From DATLMR01 sp035634255 (GTDB lineage: Bacteria; Acidobacteriota; Blastocatellia; UBA7656), in contig DASQDI010000140.1 of the NCBI GenBank assembly GCA_035634255.1, positions 23,356-87,355 on the forward strand: a stretch of 64,000 nt of DNA, in the 5' to 3' direction. This document shows positions 1-7,694 of this stretch, piece by piece (positions within the stretch are counted from its first letter, which is position 1; the number at the start of each line of letters is the position of its first letter). Under the pieces are notes generated by a model, which made no database searches, was not told the origin of the DNA, and saw nothing but the letters and a program-made list of their open reading frames with translations. A program made the translations under genes and the position numbers.

Positions 1-266
1 TCAGCGGCGACATCCCAGGGAGGTTAGAGAAATTAAAGGGGGAGCTTGATAAAGACCTCGCGGTATTCGGCAGCGGAATATTAGTCCAATCATTAATGCG
101 GTGGAGCCTGGTGGATGAATACGTGCTCCTGATTCACCCCCTGGTTCTGGGAACGGGTCGCCGCCTCTTCGTTGATAACGGAACCCCCGCCGATCTCAGG
201 CTGCGCGACGTAAGGCCGACAACCAGCGGGGTTGTGATCGCGACCTACTCGCCGGCAGAAAGTTGA
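1..266 (+). CDS. DHFR/RibD C-terminal-type reductase, 3' end only
   Basis: The window opens inside this gene; only the last 87 codons are present, read from base 3 and stopping at TGA 264-266. The fragment carries the end of the fold shared by dihydrofolate reductase and RibD: a 'VFGSG' nucleotide-loop strand, 'LVDEYVLLIHPLVLGTGRRLF', and a closing strand 'GVVIATYSP'. Stand-alone proteins of this kind (YwjB/YyaP-like) are NADPH-dependent reductases of unknown substrate, and are much commoner outside core folate metabolism than true FolA. I infer a cytosolic reductase. The 5' part and the start cannot be seen. Confidence 0.8.
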   Translation, partial: SGDIPGRLEKLKGELDKDLAVFGSGILVQSLMRWSLVDEYVLLIHPLVLGTGRRLFVDNGTPADLRLRDVRPTTSGVVIATYSPAES

Positions 267-312
267 TAGAGGCAACGCTGCGTAACAGCATCCAGCAGCA
301 TAGGAGGCTAAA

Positions 313-975
313 ATGATTTCCCCGCACAATAGATCGAAATCTGTTTTCTGCTTAGCAACCGCCTTGCTATCTCTCGGATTGGTCTGCTCGTGCAAGACCG
401 CGACGGCAGACTCAAGGGAAGAGCTCGTCCGCTCGCTGAAAGGCGCAAATGTCGACGGCTACCACTTCGCGACGGAGGAGGGCGATACGCAGGTAATAAA
501 CTCACTGACCAACAGCTCGGTGCGAAACCCCATCCGCTTAGACGGCGACGAATCCAATCAGGTTCTTAGATACACGAGTGTCAAAGATAAGGGCACGAAC
601 ACTACAAGAACCTATAAAACAGAGGCCATCAGATCAGGCTCTACGCTGACAATTCAGGTCTCCGACATCGCCACGGGCGAGGTCGCCAGCAGGAAAGCAT
701 TCCCTGCCGCCGCGCCGCATGACAGGACCGGCGCGGGCGGTTCGTCGCCGACCTTCGACTCTCTGGAGGACTGCATCGCGGATTTCAATTGTACAAAAAA
801 AGGGGCCATCCAGTGCGAGGCAAATCGCACCTGCGAAGATCAATTTGCGGCTTTGACTTGTTGCCTTAATAATGGGCAGTGCTTCAGTGTGCATTTGATC
901 ATAAGGCCCACTTCACTCAGATGCAGACTGGCGGGAGTCATTCCAAATCTCGAAGGGTTGGTGTTCACCCAGTGA
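313..975 (+). CDS. Cys-rich putative lipoprotein, function unknown
   Basis: The 220-residue product begins with a basic n-region, a hydrophobic stretch and a lipobox-like 'LVCSC', so it is probably an outer-surface or periplasmic lipoprotein with the mature Cys near residue 27. AGGAGG at 302-307 is well placed for the ATG. The middle (residues 30-130) is polar and unrecognised. The last third (about 150-205) holds eight cysteines, including a CC pair, suggesting a disulfide-bonded module. The stop overlaps the GTG start of the next gene (GTGA at 972-975), which implies translational coupling with the esterase. I do not recognise a family. The extreme C-terminus could be altered by a frameshift, but nothing proves this. 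Confidence 0.65.
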   Translation: MISPHNRSKSVFCLATALLSLGLVCSCKTATADSREELVRSLKGANVDGYHFATEEGDTQVINSLTNSSVRNPIRLDGDESNQVLRYTSVKDKGTNTTRTYKTEAIRSGSTLTIQVSDIATGEVASRKAFPAAAPHDRTGAGGSSPTFDSLEDCIADFNCTKKGAIQCEANRTCEDQFAALTCCLNNGQCFSVHLIIRPTSLRCRLAGVIPNLEGLVFTQ

Positions 976-1802
976 TAAGATCGACCGCTATCGTTTGGGC
1001 TCAGCTTTTTCTAATACTCGGCGCGCAGGCGGGCGCACAGGATAAGGCCGCGCCTCTGATTATTGGCGACACGTTCACGATTGATTCCAGGATTCTGAGC
1101 GAAAGGCGGCGAATCAATGTCTACATGCCGCCCGGCTATGCGCAATCTCCAGACGCGCGGCTGCCCGTGCTCTACATGCCCGATGGGGGCATGGCGGAGG
1201 ACTTCCTGCATGTGGCTGGCCTCGTCCAGGTCTCGGTCGCGAACGGGACTATGCGCCCCTTCCTGCTGGTGGGAATCGAGAACACCCAGCGCCGTCGCGA
1301 CATGACCGGCCCCACGGAAAACGAGGACGACAAAAAGATCGCGCCGCGCGTGGGAGGGTCCGAGGCGTTCAGGGCGTTCATTCGCGACGAGCTGATGCCG
1401 CAGGTGAAGCGGCGCTATCGCACTACCGGGGAGACGGCGGTTGTGGGGGAGTCCCTCGCGGGGCTGTTTGTCGTGGAGACTTTTCTTCTCGAACCCGACC
1501 TGTTCGACACCTATATCGCCTTTGACCCGAGCCTCTGGTGGAACGACCAAAGGCTGGTCAAGGGCGCGGGCGAGCGGCTGCGCGCGCGGCCCAGGCTTGA
1601 GAAGGTGCTCTACTACGCGAGCAGTGACGAGAAGGGGATCGCGGAGGTCGCGCAGCGGTTTGCGGAAGTTCTAGGTAAGAATGCGCCTCCGGGCCTTCGC
1701 TGGCATTACGAAAAGATGCCGGAGGAGAGCCACTCGACGATCTATCATCCGGCCGCGCTGAGGGCGTTTCGTTCGATCTTCAAGCCGCCCGCAGGCAGGT
1801 AG
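972..1802 (+). CDS. Secreted alpha/beta-hydrolase, esterase D / IroE-like
   Basis: The product is a putative exported esterase of the Esterase_D family (relatives include siderophore esterase IroE and S-formylglutathione hydrolase-like enzymes). Visible features are a signal peptide ending near 'LGAQAGAQ', 'VYMPPGYAQSPDARLPVLYMPDGG' split over the first strands, and the nucleophile elbow 'GESLAG' (GxSxxG). A late 'EESHSTIYHPA' supplies the likely catalytic His. I chose GTG 972 because it overlaps the upstream stop and leaves the signal peptide at the N-terminus. An upstream in-frame start at 879 would add 31 residues lying inside the previous gene. Length from GTG is 276 residues, normal for the family. 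The substrate is not inferable. Confidence 0.82.
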   Translation: MIRSTAIVWAQLFLILGAQAGAQDKAAPLIIGDTFTIDSRILSERRRINVYMPPGYAQSPDARLPVLYMPDGGMAEDFLHVAGLVQVSVANGTMRPFLLVGIENTQRRRDMTGPTENEDDKKIAPRVGGSEAFRAFIRDELMPQVKRRYRTTGETAVVGESLAGLFVVETFLLEPDLFDTYIAFDPSLWWNDQRLVKGAGERLRARPRLEKVLYYASSDEKGIAEVAQRFAEVLGKNAPPGLRWHYEKMPEESHSTIYHPAALRAFRSIFKPPAGR

Positions 1803-1856
1803 CGCAAGGGAAGGGCATCGCGCCCCGTTAAAATATGGACGCGCAATTAACTGCCC

Positions 1857-1895
1857 GCGAGGCGGGGCGGCGAAAGTCTCCGCCGCCCGCCTCGC
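1857..1895. terminator. Long GC hairpin between convergent genes
   Basis: Arms 1857-1872 and 1881-1895 pair over about 15 bp with one bulged G around an 8-base loop. It lies between the stop of the esterase (+) and the stop of the serine hydrolase (-). Neither side has a strong T-tract, so it may be a transcript-end stabiliser or a weak bidirectional terminator. Confidence 0.5.
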
Positions 1896-1907
1896 CTGAA
1901 CCTTAGC

Positions 1908-3731
1908 TCAATTCTTCCCCGGCTCTTTCAACTTCTGCTTCGCGTTGGCGTTGTCCGGGTTCATCGACAGAGACTTCTCGTAGTTCTTCTTCGCCAGTTC
2001 CTTTTCGCCTTTCTCCAGATAGGCGTCGGCGAGGCTGTCGTACACGTTCCAGGAGTTCGGGTTGAACTCAACGTTGAGTTTAAAGACCGTGACCGCGGCG
2101 TCCACTCTCTTCTGCCTTAACAACTCGTATCCGAGCTGGTTCAGCCGCTCTTCCGATACCGCGACGTTGGTCGGCTGCTCTTTCCTGATCCTGCGGTACC
2201 CTTCCGCCGCCTCGTCCAACTTGCCCGCGAGCAACTGCTCGTGAGGAATCAGCTCTGTGGCCGGTATGCGCCGCGCCTGCGTCTCCCCGTTGGGCGCGCG
2301 GATTGAGAGCCCCGAGACCGCGCCGCCGGGCTCTTTAACAAAAGCGTACTGGATAGCCGCGTCGCGCCTGACGAACTTATCTCCGACCACGGGCACCAGC
2401 TCGAACGGCGGCCCCTGATTCGGAGTAGCGACCAAACCCGCGCCCTGCCTTTTGATCGTCAGCACGCGGTCGGGGTTGATTCGGTAGCGGCCCTCCATCT
2501 CTTCCAGCCTGCCCGGTTCGAGCGAAGCAGGCTCGACCGGCTGCGGCGCGTAATCCTCCCACTGGTATTCGCGCGCGATGGCGCGGAATATCTCGCCGAT
2601 GATCTGGGCGCTGTCCGAATTCACCATCACCACGGCCCCGTAGCCCTTGTCCCTGTGGACGGACAACTGCGCGCGGAAGCCCTCGTCCGCGCCGCCGTGC
2701 CCGAAGTAGACGGCGTTGCCGCGCCGCTCCAGGAAGAACCCCGGGGTGATGTTTTCATCGACGTAAGGGGTCAGCATGCGTTCGGCCATCGCCTTCGACA
2801 GCACCTTGTTGGATTTGCCCTGAAGCGAGAGCTGGACCTCTATGGCGAACTTCGCCAGGTCGGTCGGTGTGGTCCACAGGCCCGCCGCCGCCATCTCCGG
2901 GTAGACGTGAATCTTTCCCGCGACGACCTGCCCACTGGCCTTGTGCCCTGACGCGGCGCGCTTGCGCCACTCCGGGGTGAGGGGCTGCTCGTAGGTGCTG
3001 TTGGTCATCTGTAGGGGGGCGAGGACGGTCTCGCGGGCGATCTGCGGGTAGGGCTTCTTTTCGATGTCCATGATGGCAAGCTGGGCGATTGTGGTGCCGC
3101 CGCCGGAGTACCGGAAGCGAGTGCCCGGCTCCATGTTGACGCGGACCGCGGCGGTGTTCGCGGGCGGCGCGCCGTCTAGCACCTGCTGAAGCGTGGGGAT
3201 CTTGGCGTCGGGCTTGTAGCCGGGGAAGCCGTGCACGGTGAGGCCGCCCGAGTGACTGAGCAGGTTGGCGAGCGTGACCTTCTTTTTCGCGGTGAACTCG
3301 TTGTCGGGCAGCTTCCACGAGGTCAGCCACTTGTTGATGTCCTCTTCGAGCGCGATCTTGCCCTGCTCGACCTTCTTGAGCGCGGTCATCGCCGCGACGG
3401 GCTTGCTGATCGAGCCGGCCTGAAAGAGCGTCGTCTCCGTGACGGGCTCGTTCGTCTCCACGTCCTTCACGCCGTAGGTCTTCACCCACTCGACCTTGAA
3501 GTCGTTGATGACGGCGACGCTTACGCCCGGCACCTTGTAGTGCCGCATGCGGTCGTGGATGGACCAGCCGGGCTCGCCCTTGATGGGGACGGCCGGCTCC
3601 AGCGCGCCCTCGATGCGCTTGATGCGCGCCGCAATGTCGTTGCTCATGGCGCGGGCGGGCGGCATCGGCGTGGCCTGCGCCGCGAGCAGGAAGATGAGCG
3701 TGAGAGCCATTGTGAAGCGAGCGGTCTTCAT
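1908..3731 (-). CDS. Serine hydrolase (class C beta-lactamase fold) with C-terminal TPRs
   Basis: The 607-residue exported protein has a signal peptide (residues 1-28) followed by a penicillin-binding-protein/class C beta-lactamase domain. The nucleophile motif is SISK at 107-110 (SxxK), with 'RYSGGG' as the second motif (YSG in place of YxN) and 'GHGGADEG' as the third (HxG in place of KTG). A linker domain (about 385-480) is typical of Acidobacteriota serine hydrolases. The last 100 residues form TPR-like helices ending 'YEKSLSMNPDNANAKQKL'. The family includes D-aminopeptidases, esterases and PBP-like proteins, and the substrate is unknown. TPRs after the hydrolase suggest a protein partner. 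It is divergent from the WD40 gene, with 246 bp between them. Confidence 0.87.
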   Translation of the reverse strand: MKTARFTMALTLIFLLAAQATPMPPARAMSNDIAARIKRIEGALEPAVPIKGEPGWSIHDRMRHYKVPGVSVAVINDFKVEWVKTYGVKDVETNEPVTETTLFQAGSISKPVAAMTALKKVEQGKIALEEDINKWLTSWKLPDNEFTAKKKVTLANLLSHSGGLTVHGFPGYKPDAKIPTLQQVLDGAPPANTAAVRVNMEPGTRFRYSGGGTTIAQLAIMDIEKKPYPQIARETVLAPLQMTNSTYEQPLTPEWRKRAASGHKASGQVVAGKIHVYPEMAAAGLWTTPTDLAKFAIEVQLSLQGKSNKVLSKAMAERMLTPYVDENITPGFFLERRGNAVYFGHGGADEGFRAQLSVHRDKGYGAVVMVNSDSAQIIGEIFRAIAREYQWEDYAPQPVEPASLEPGRLEEMEGRYRINPDRVLTIKRQGAGLVATPNQGPPFELVPVVGDKFVRRDAAIQYAFVKEPGGAVSGLSIRAPNGETQARRIPATELIPHEQLLAGKLDEAAEGYRRIRKEQPTNVAVSEERLNQLGYELLRQKRVDAAVTVFKLNVEFNPNSWNVYDSLADAYLEKGEKELAKKNYEKSLSMNPDNANAKQKLKEPGKN

Positions 3732-3932
3732 TACGTGCCTCCTATCGGTATTACCGGGTTATCTGAATACGCCCGTGGTGACGGCAGGCCTTTTTACAGC
3801 CCTGACCAATATAATTGAGCCAGATCGTAAGGCAGATGCCGTGACTCGCCGGATTGTCATCTTGAAACAATGCTCCCGAATGGGGCGTAGTTCACATGTC
3901 TCACAGTAAAACATTAATTGAATACCCAAATG

Positions 3933-3951
3933 TTCCATAAATTTCATGGAA
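3933..3951. promoter_or_regulatory. Inverted repeat upstream of the WD40 gene
   Basis: TTCCAT (3933-3938) and ATGGAA (3946-3951) form a 6-bp inverted repeat with a 7-base spacer. It sits in an AT-rich patch 27 bases before the ATG at 3978, within the 246-bp divergent region 3732-3977. It may be an operator; nothing else in this spacer is recognisable. Confidence 0.3.
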
Positions 3952-3977
3952 GTTTAATTTAAGGCCAAAGGTATAGC

Positions 3978-5051
3978 ATGAAAATATCGACTAAAAAGCC
4001 TAATAATCATAGGAAAACCCTTCTCGTCGCGCTCTCGTTATTTCTTGCTGCCGTAGTTTATATTTGTTATGACTTATTTGCGCAACCGGTCCAGGTCGAC
4101 AGCGGCATCGCCACTTTGCGTCAAACGTTCTCCGCGCATTCGGCCCCGCTCTGGGCGGTCATGTTCAGCCCCGAAGGGGGAACGCTCGCGAGCGGGGGAG
4201 TCGATGGCAGCGTTAAAGTCTGGCAGAGGGATGACGGTAAAATCCTTCAGGATTTGAAACACCCGGCGGGCGTGACCACTCTGGCGTACAGCCCCGACGG
4301 AGAGCGCCTGGCTACCGGCAGTTACGATTCGGAGGTCAGGCTCTGGCGAGTCTCCGACGGGGCGCTGATCAAAACTTTTTCGGGACACGCGGGCACCGTC
4401 TGGTCCGTCGCCTTCAGCCCCGACGGGAATGCCCTTGCGAGCAGCGGCGAAGATAAAATCATCAGGCTGTGGAGCGTGAATCGGGGCGAGCTGTTGAAGA
4501 CGCTCGAAGGCCATGCGCTCAACGTCTGGTCGGTGAAGTTCAGCCCGGACGGGAACAAGCTGGCCAGCGGCAGTTTTGATAAGACCGTAAAAATCTGGGA
4601 CATAAGCACCGGCAAACTGGACAGGACGATCAGCGATCACTCGGAGGCGATAATCAAGGTGGCCTTCAGCCCGGACGGGCGAATCCTGGCCAGCGGGAGT
4701 GATGACAAGACGGTCAAGCTTTGGAACACGCAGGACGGCAGCCTGATACGCACCCTAACGGGAGGGGCCGAGTGCGTCTACTCCGTCGCTTTCAGCCCGG
4801 ACGGCAGGCGTCTGGTGAGCGGCAGCCGGGATAAATCGGCGCTCGGGGAAGTGATACAACACCTTTTCGGCGATTCGGAGAGGAATAAAGGCGTCACCGT
4901 TCGTCTCTGGGATGTGGAGGGCGGCGAGTTGATTCAAACTTTTGCCCAGCATTCGAATAATGTATATTCAGTCGCATTCAGCCCGGACGGTAAATGGATA
5001 GCGAGCGCGAGTGAAGATAAGAGTGTCAATCTATGGGGCTTGTCTGAATAA
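3978..5051 (+). CDS. Membrane-anchored WD40 beta-propeller
   Basis: The 357-residue protein starts with a short basic segment and one hydrophobic helix (about residues 14-33, 'LLVALSLFLAAVVYICYDLF'). Then come roughly seven WD40 repeats, each with 'FSPDG' or similar, a GH/SG dipeptide and a closing 'LW' or 'IW'. This gives a full seven-bladed propeller outside the membrane, most likely a protein-interaction platform. The sixth blade carries an insertion of about 20 residues ('SALGEVIQHLFGDSERNKG') between strands. The CHAT-domain gene follows in the same direction, with 80 bp to its preferred start, so the two may be co-expressed. No catalytic domain is present. Confidence 0.88.
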   Translation: MKISTKKPNNHRKTLLVALSLFLAAVVYICYDLFAQPVQVDSGIATLRQTFSAHSAPLWAVMFSPEGGTLASGGVDGSVKVWQRDDGKILQDLKHPAGVTTLAYSPDGERLATGSYDSEVRLWRVSDGALIKTFSGHAGTVWSVAFSPDGNALASSGEDKIIRLWSVNRGELLKTLEGHALNVWSVKFSPDGNKLASGSFDKTVKIWDISTGKLDRTISDHSEAIIKVAFSPDGRILASGSDDKTVKLWNTQDGSLIRTLTGGAECVYSVAFSPDGRRLVSGSRDKSALGEVIQHLFGDSERNKGVTVRLWDVEGGELIQTFAQHSNNVYSVAFSPDGKWIASASEDKSVNLWGLSE

Positions 5052-5131
5052 CTCTGAATTGAGACAGCGTCTATTTGTTAAGGCAGGACAATCGCGCGAC
5101 CAGCCCCGTCGAGACAGCGGAAGGCGTAAGC

Positions 5132-7330
5132 ATGTGTAACCACTCTTATACCGCCGAGCACTTTGAAAAGCACCGCTCGATGGGCGAGCGGTGTCCCTAC
5201 CCCGAATTCTACGAAAATGTTCGGTCAGCGGCGTCAGGCGCGCCATCACTGCCGATAGATGATAAGGGGGCGTGCCTCTTTCACAGCCGCGATGTCGAGT
5301 GGAAGCGGAAGAACGATTTCGCGGGGAGGTTCCTTGAGCTGGTGCGACTGCTCGACGCTCACGGGACGGGGAGGAGCTACAACTTCTCGGAGTTCGTGTT
5401 CGTCGGGGGCGAGCCCGGCACGGGGAGCGGCTCCGAAGAGCACACCCTCCTCATCGACGGTATGACCTTCCGCAAGCAGGCCTACTTCACGGGGGCGTCG
5501 TTTCTCGACCCCCTCGCGCTTCGGGGCGCCAAATTTCAGGGAGGCGCGGACTTCGACTACGCGACCTTCTGTCGCGACCTGAGGGTCGAGAATACTCACT
5601 TCCACGGCGTGGACTTCAACAGGGCGAAGTTCACGCACCCGGCCGTCTTCATTAAAGTCGCGTTCCTGAACTACGCCCTTTTCGAAAGCGCGCGGTTCAC
5701 CGGCGCCGCGGCCGGCTACGCCGTGAAGTTCGAGGACTCGCACTTCGATGGCATCACTGACTTCTCCGGCGCCGTCTTCAGTCTGGGCGACGAATCGTCG
5801 GTGGGCTTCTTGAATGTTCAGTTCAAGGACTTCACGAATTTCGGGGGCACGCAGTTTTATTGCCACGTCGTGTTCTCTGAAGTCTCGTTCGAGTTCGCGA
5901 CCGACTTCATCGACTCGTCCTTCCACCCGACCCGCTCTTCGGCGCGGTACCGCGGGTCCGGGGTCGAATTCAACCGGATCGCGGTGAATGCCGGGGCGGT
6001 CCTCACTTTCATGAGCACCGACCCTCAGCACAAGATGTTCGACCTCGACGTTCAGATGAGCTTCAGGGAAGACCCGGCCGGGACGATTAGATTCGAGAAC
6101 GTCAACTTCAGCAGGATCAGCAAGCAGTCCAGAGATCAACTGACCCGGCTTGCGAAGGTGGGCAAAGTCGAGATCGGCTCCGGGTGCATAAAGTACCGGC
6201 TCCAGACCGACCCGCGAACCATCTCGGTCAGCCAGGGCAATGCCCCCCTCATCGTCGAACTCTGCCAGACGTTCACCAACTACTTCACCGCCAGCAACGG
6301 CCTCAACCTGGGCTTTGAGATAGTCGAGCGTGACAAAACGAAGATCACTTTCTTCTACTACACGGACGAGGATATTTCGGAGGCCGCTTTCCTTGAGAGG
6401 CTAGCGCAGACGGAGCAGAGGTTGTGGAGCCTGCTCTCGGTCAGCTCCGAGGAGCAGCTCATGGCCGTCGAAAGGCCGGCCGGCGACGCTCTATCGACGG
6501 GCAGGGAGAACACTCTGATCAACGCTATCGACGGCCTGTCGGCCCTGCTCGGAACATTCTTCCGGGTCGGGGCGAGAATCGTCCTGGGGGCCTGGAAGGA
6601 GTTGGACACGAGAGAGCTCCTGAGCGCCATCCGATTCAACGGCGAAGGCGCAGACAATCGCGCCCCGATCCTGCATGGGGTGCTGGTCGATAAGTACACG
6701 GGCAAGAGGCTCGTCGGTTTCAGCGGCTCGCAGAACGAGCTCCTGCCTCCGATGGTCCTGAAAGGCCGCGATGTGCCCGCGCCGGGGAAGGTTCGGATTC
6801 TATTCCTCGGCGCTAATTACTCGCTCTGGCAACTGGAGCTTGATAAGGAGGTCAAGAAAATCCAGACCAGCCTGAAGCTCTCCAGGGAACGCGACAACCT
6901 TGAGATGAAACAGGAGTGGCTGGTGACGACGGAGAGCCTCATGCAGGCGATGCTGGACGAATCGCCGACCATAGTTCACTTCTCGGGCCACGGCGACGAG
7001 GCGGGGATCATACTGAAGGATGAGAATGAAGAGATCAAAGTCGTGTCGCCGGATGCCCTCTCAAGCCTCTTCAAGCTATTCAAGGATACGGTGCGCTGCG
7101 TCGTGCTGAACTCGTGCTACTCCGAGCCGCAGGCGCGCGCGATCCGCCTGCACATCCCGTACGTGATTGGCATGAGGTCTAAGATCCCGGACACCGCGGC
7201 GATTGCCTTCTCCACGGGATTCTACAAAGCCCTGGGCGCGGGAAGGGAGATCCCGTTCGCTTTCAACATGGGCAAAGCGGCCGTCGAAATGCATGGATGC
7301 TCCAGCGAGAGCGTCCTGGAATTACTCTGA
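5132..7330 (+). CDS. Pentapeptide-repeat protein with C-terminal CHAT (caspase-like) protease domain
   Basis: I chose ATG 5132 because GGAAGG lies just upstream; an in-frame TTG at 5075 would add 19 residues. The 732-residue product has three parts. Residues about 20-270 contain divergent pentapeptide-like repeats ('F..A.F' every five residues) forming a right-handed beta-helix. A middle region (about 350-450) is Glu/Phe-rich and unassigned. The C-terminal about 170 residues form a CHAT domain with 'HFSGHG' (catalytic His about 620) and 'LNSCYS' (catalytic Cys about 662), both intact. CHAT proteins are clan CD cysteine peptidases found in bacterial signalling and cell-death or defence systems. 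I see no NTPase or NLR domain, so activation may come through the beta-helix or the upstream WD40 protein. Confidence 0.87.
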   Translation: MCNHSYTAEHFEKHRSMGERCPYPEFYENVRSAASGAPSLPIDDKGACLFHSRDVEWKRKNDFAGRFLELVRLLDAHGTGRSYNFSEFVFVGGEPGTGSGSEEHTLLIDGMTFRKQAYFTGASFLDPLALRGAKFQGGADFDYATFCRDLRVENTHFHGVDFNRAKFTHPAVFIKVAFLNYALFESARFTGAAAGYAVKFEDSHFDGITDFSGAVFSLGDESSVGFLNVQFKDFTNFGGTQFYCHVVFSEVSFEFATDFIDSSFHPTRSSARYRGSGVEFNRIAVNAGAVLTFMSTDPQHKMFDLDVQMSFREDPAGTIRFENVNFSRISKQSRDQLTRLAKVGKVEIGSGCIKYRLQTDPRTISVSQGNAPLIVELCQTFTNYFTASNGLNLGFEIVERDKTKITFFYYTDEDISEAAFLERLAQTEQRLWSLLSVSSEEQLMAVERPAGDALSTGRENTLINAIDGLSALLGTFFRVGARIVLGAWKELDTRELLSAIRFNGEGADNRAPILHGVLVDKYTGKRLVGFSGSQNELLPPMVLKGRDVPAPGKVRILFLGANYSLWQLELDKEVKKIQTSLKLSRERDNLEMKQEWLVTTESLMQAMLDESPTIVHFSGHGDEAGIILKDENEEIKVVSPDALSSLFKLFKDTVRCVVLNSCYSEPQARAIRLHIPYVIGMRSKIPDTAAIAFSTGFYKALGAGREIPFAFNMGKAAVEMHGCSSESVLELL

Positions 7331-7356
7331 GGCCCGGCCCGCGCCGCGCGTGGTTG

Positions 7357-7653
7357 TTATAAGAGTATCCGTTCCATCCCCACCGTGAACGTGAAAATTA
7401 TTACCCCGACCTCGTTGATTAACTTCAACGCCCCCATCGAATGGTCGGGAAAAGGAATGACATTGTCGCCGGGGGTATGAAGCCGAGCAGGGAAGGGCCT
7501 AAAAGAATTCCCGCGACCATCTCCCCGATTACTCCGGGCTAGCCGATCCTGAGGAAGAGGCCGCCGAGAGCCCGATTCGAGGATGAGTACGATTCCTGCT
7601 CCCAAGATCGAGAGGGCGACGATGTAGAACAGGAGGTTTTTATTGGCCCGCAT
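7357..7653 (-). pseudogene. Decayed Kef/CPA2-type cation:proton antiporter fragment
   Basis: The minus-strand reading starting at 7653 gives 'NLLFYIVALSILGAGIVLILESGSR', typical of the first helix of Kef-type antiporters. The reading frame then degenerates. In the neighbouring minus frame (about 7445-7560) the lost part reappears as 'PGVIGEMVAGILLGPSLLGF', interrupted by TAG at 7539-7541 where the family usually has Gln. The first frame resumes with 'GALKLINEVGVIIFTFTVGME'. So the gene has a deletion after helix 1, two frame changes and a nonsense codon. All later helices are missing, because the CHAT gene ends at 7330. It is a clear relic, not a functional transporter. Confidence 0.8.
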
Positions 7654-7694
7654 TTATCGACCCGTTCTGCCGGAAGACGGTCATGATGCTCGCC

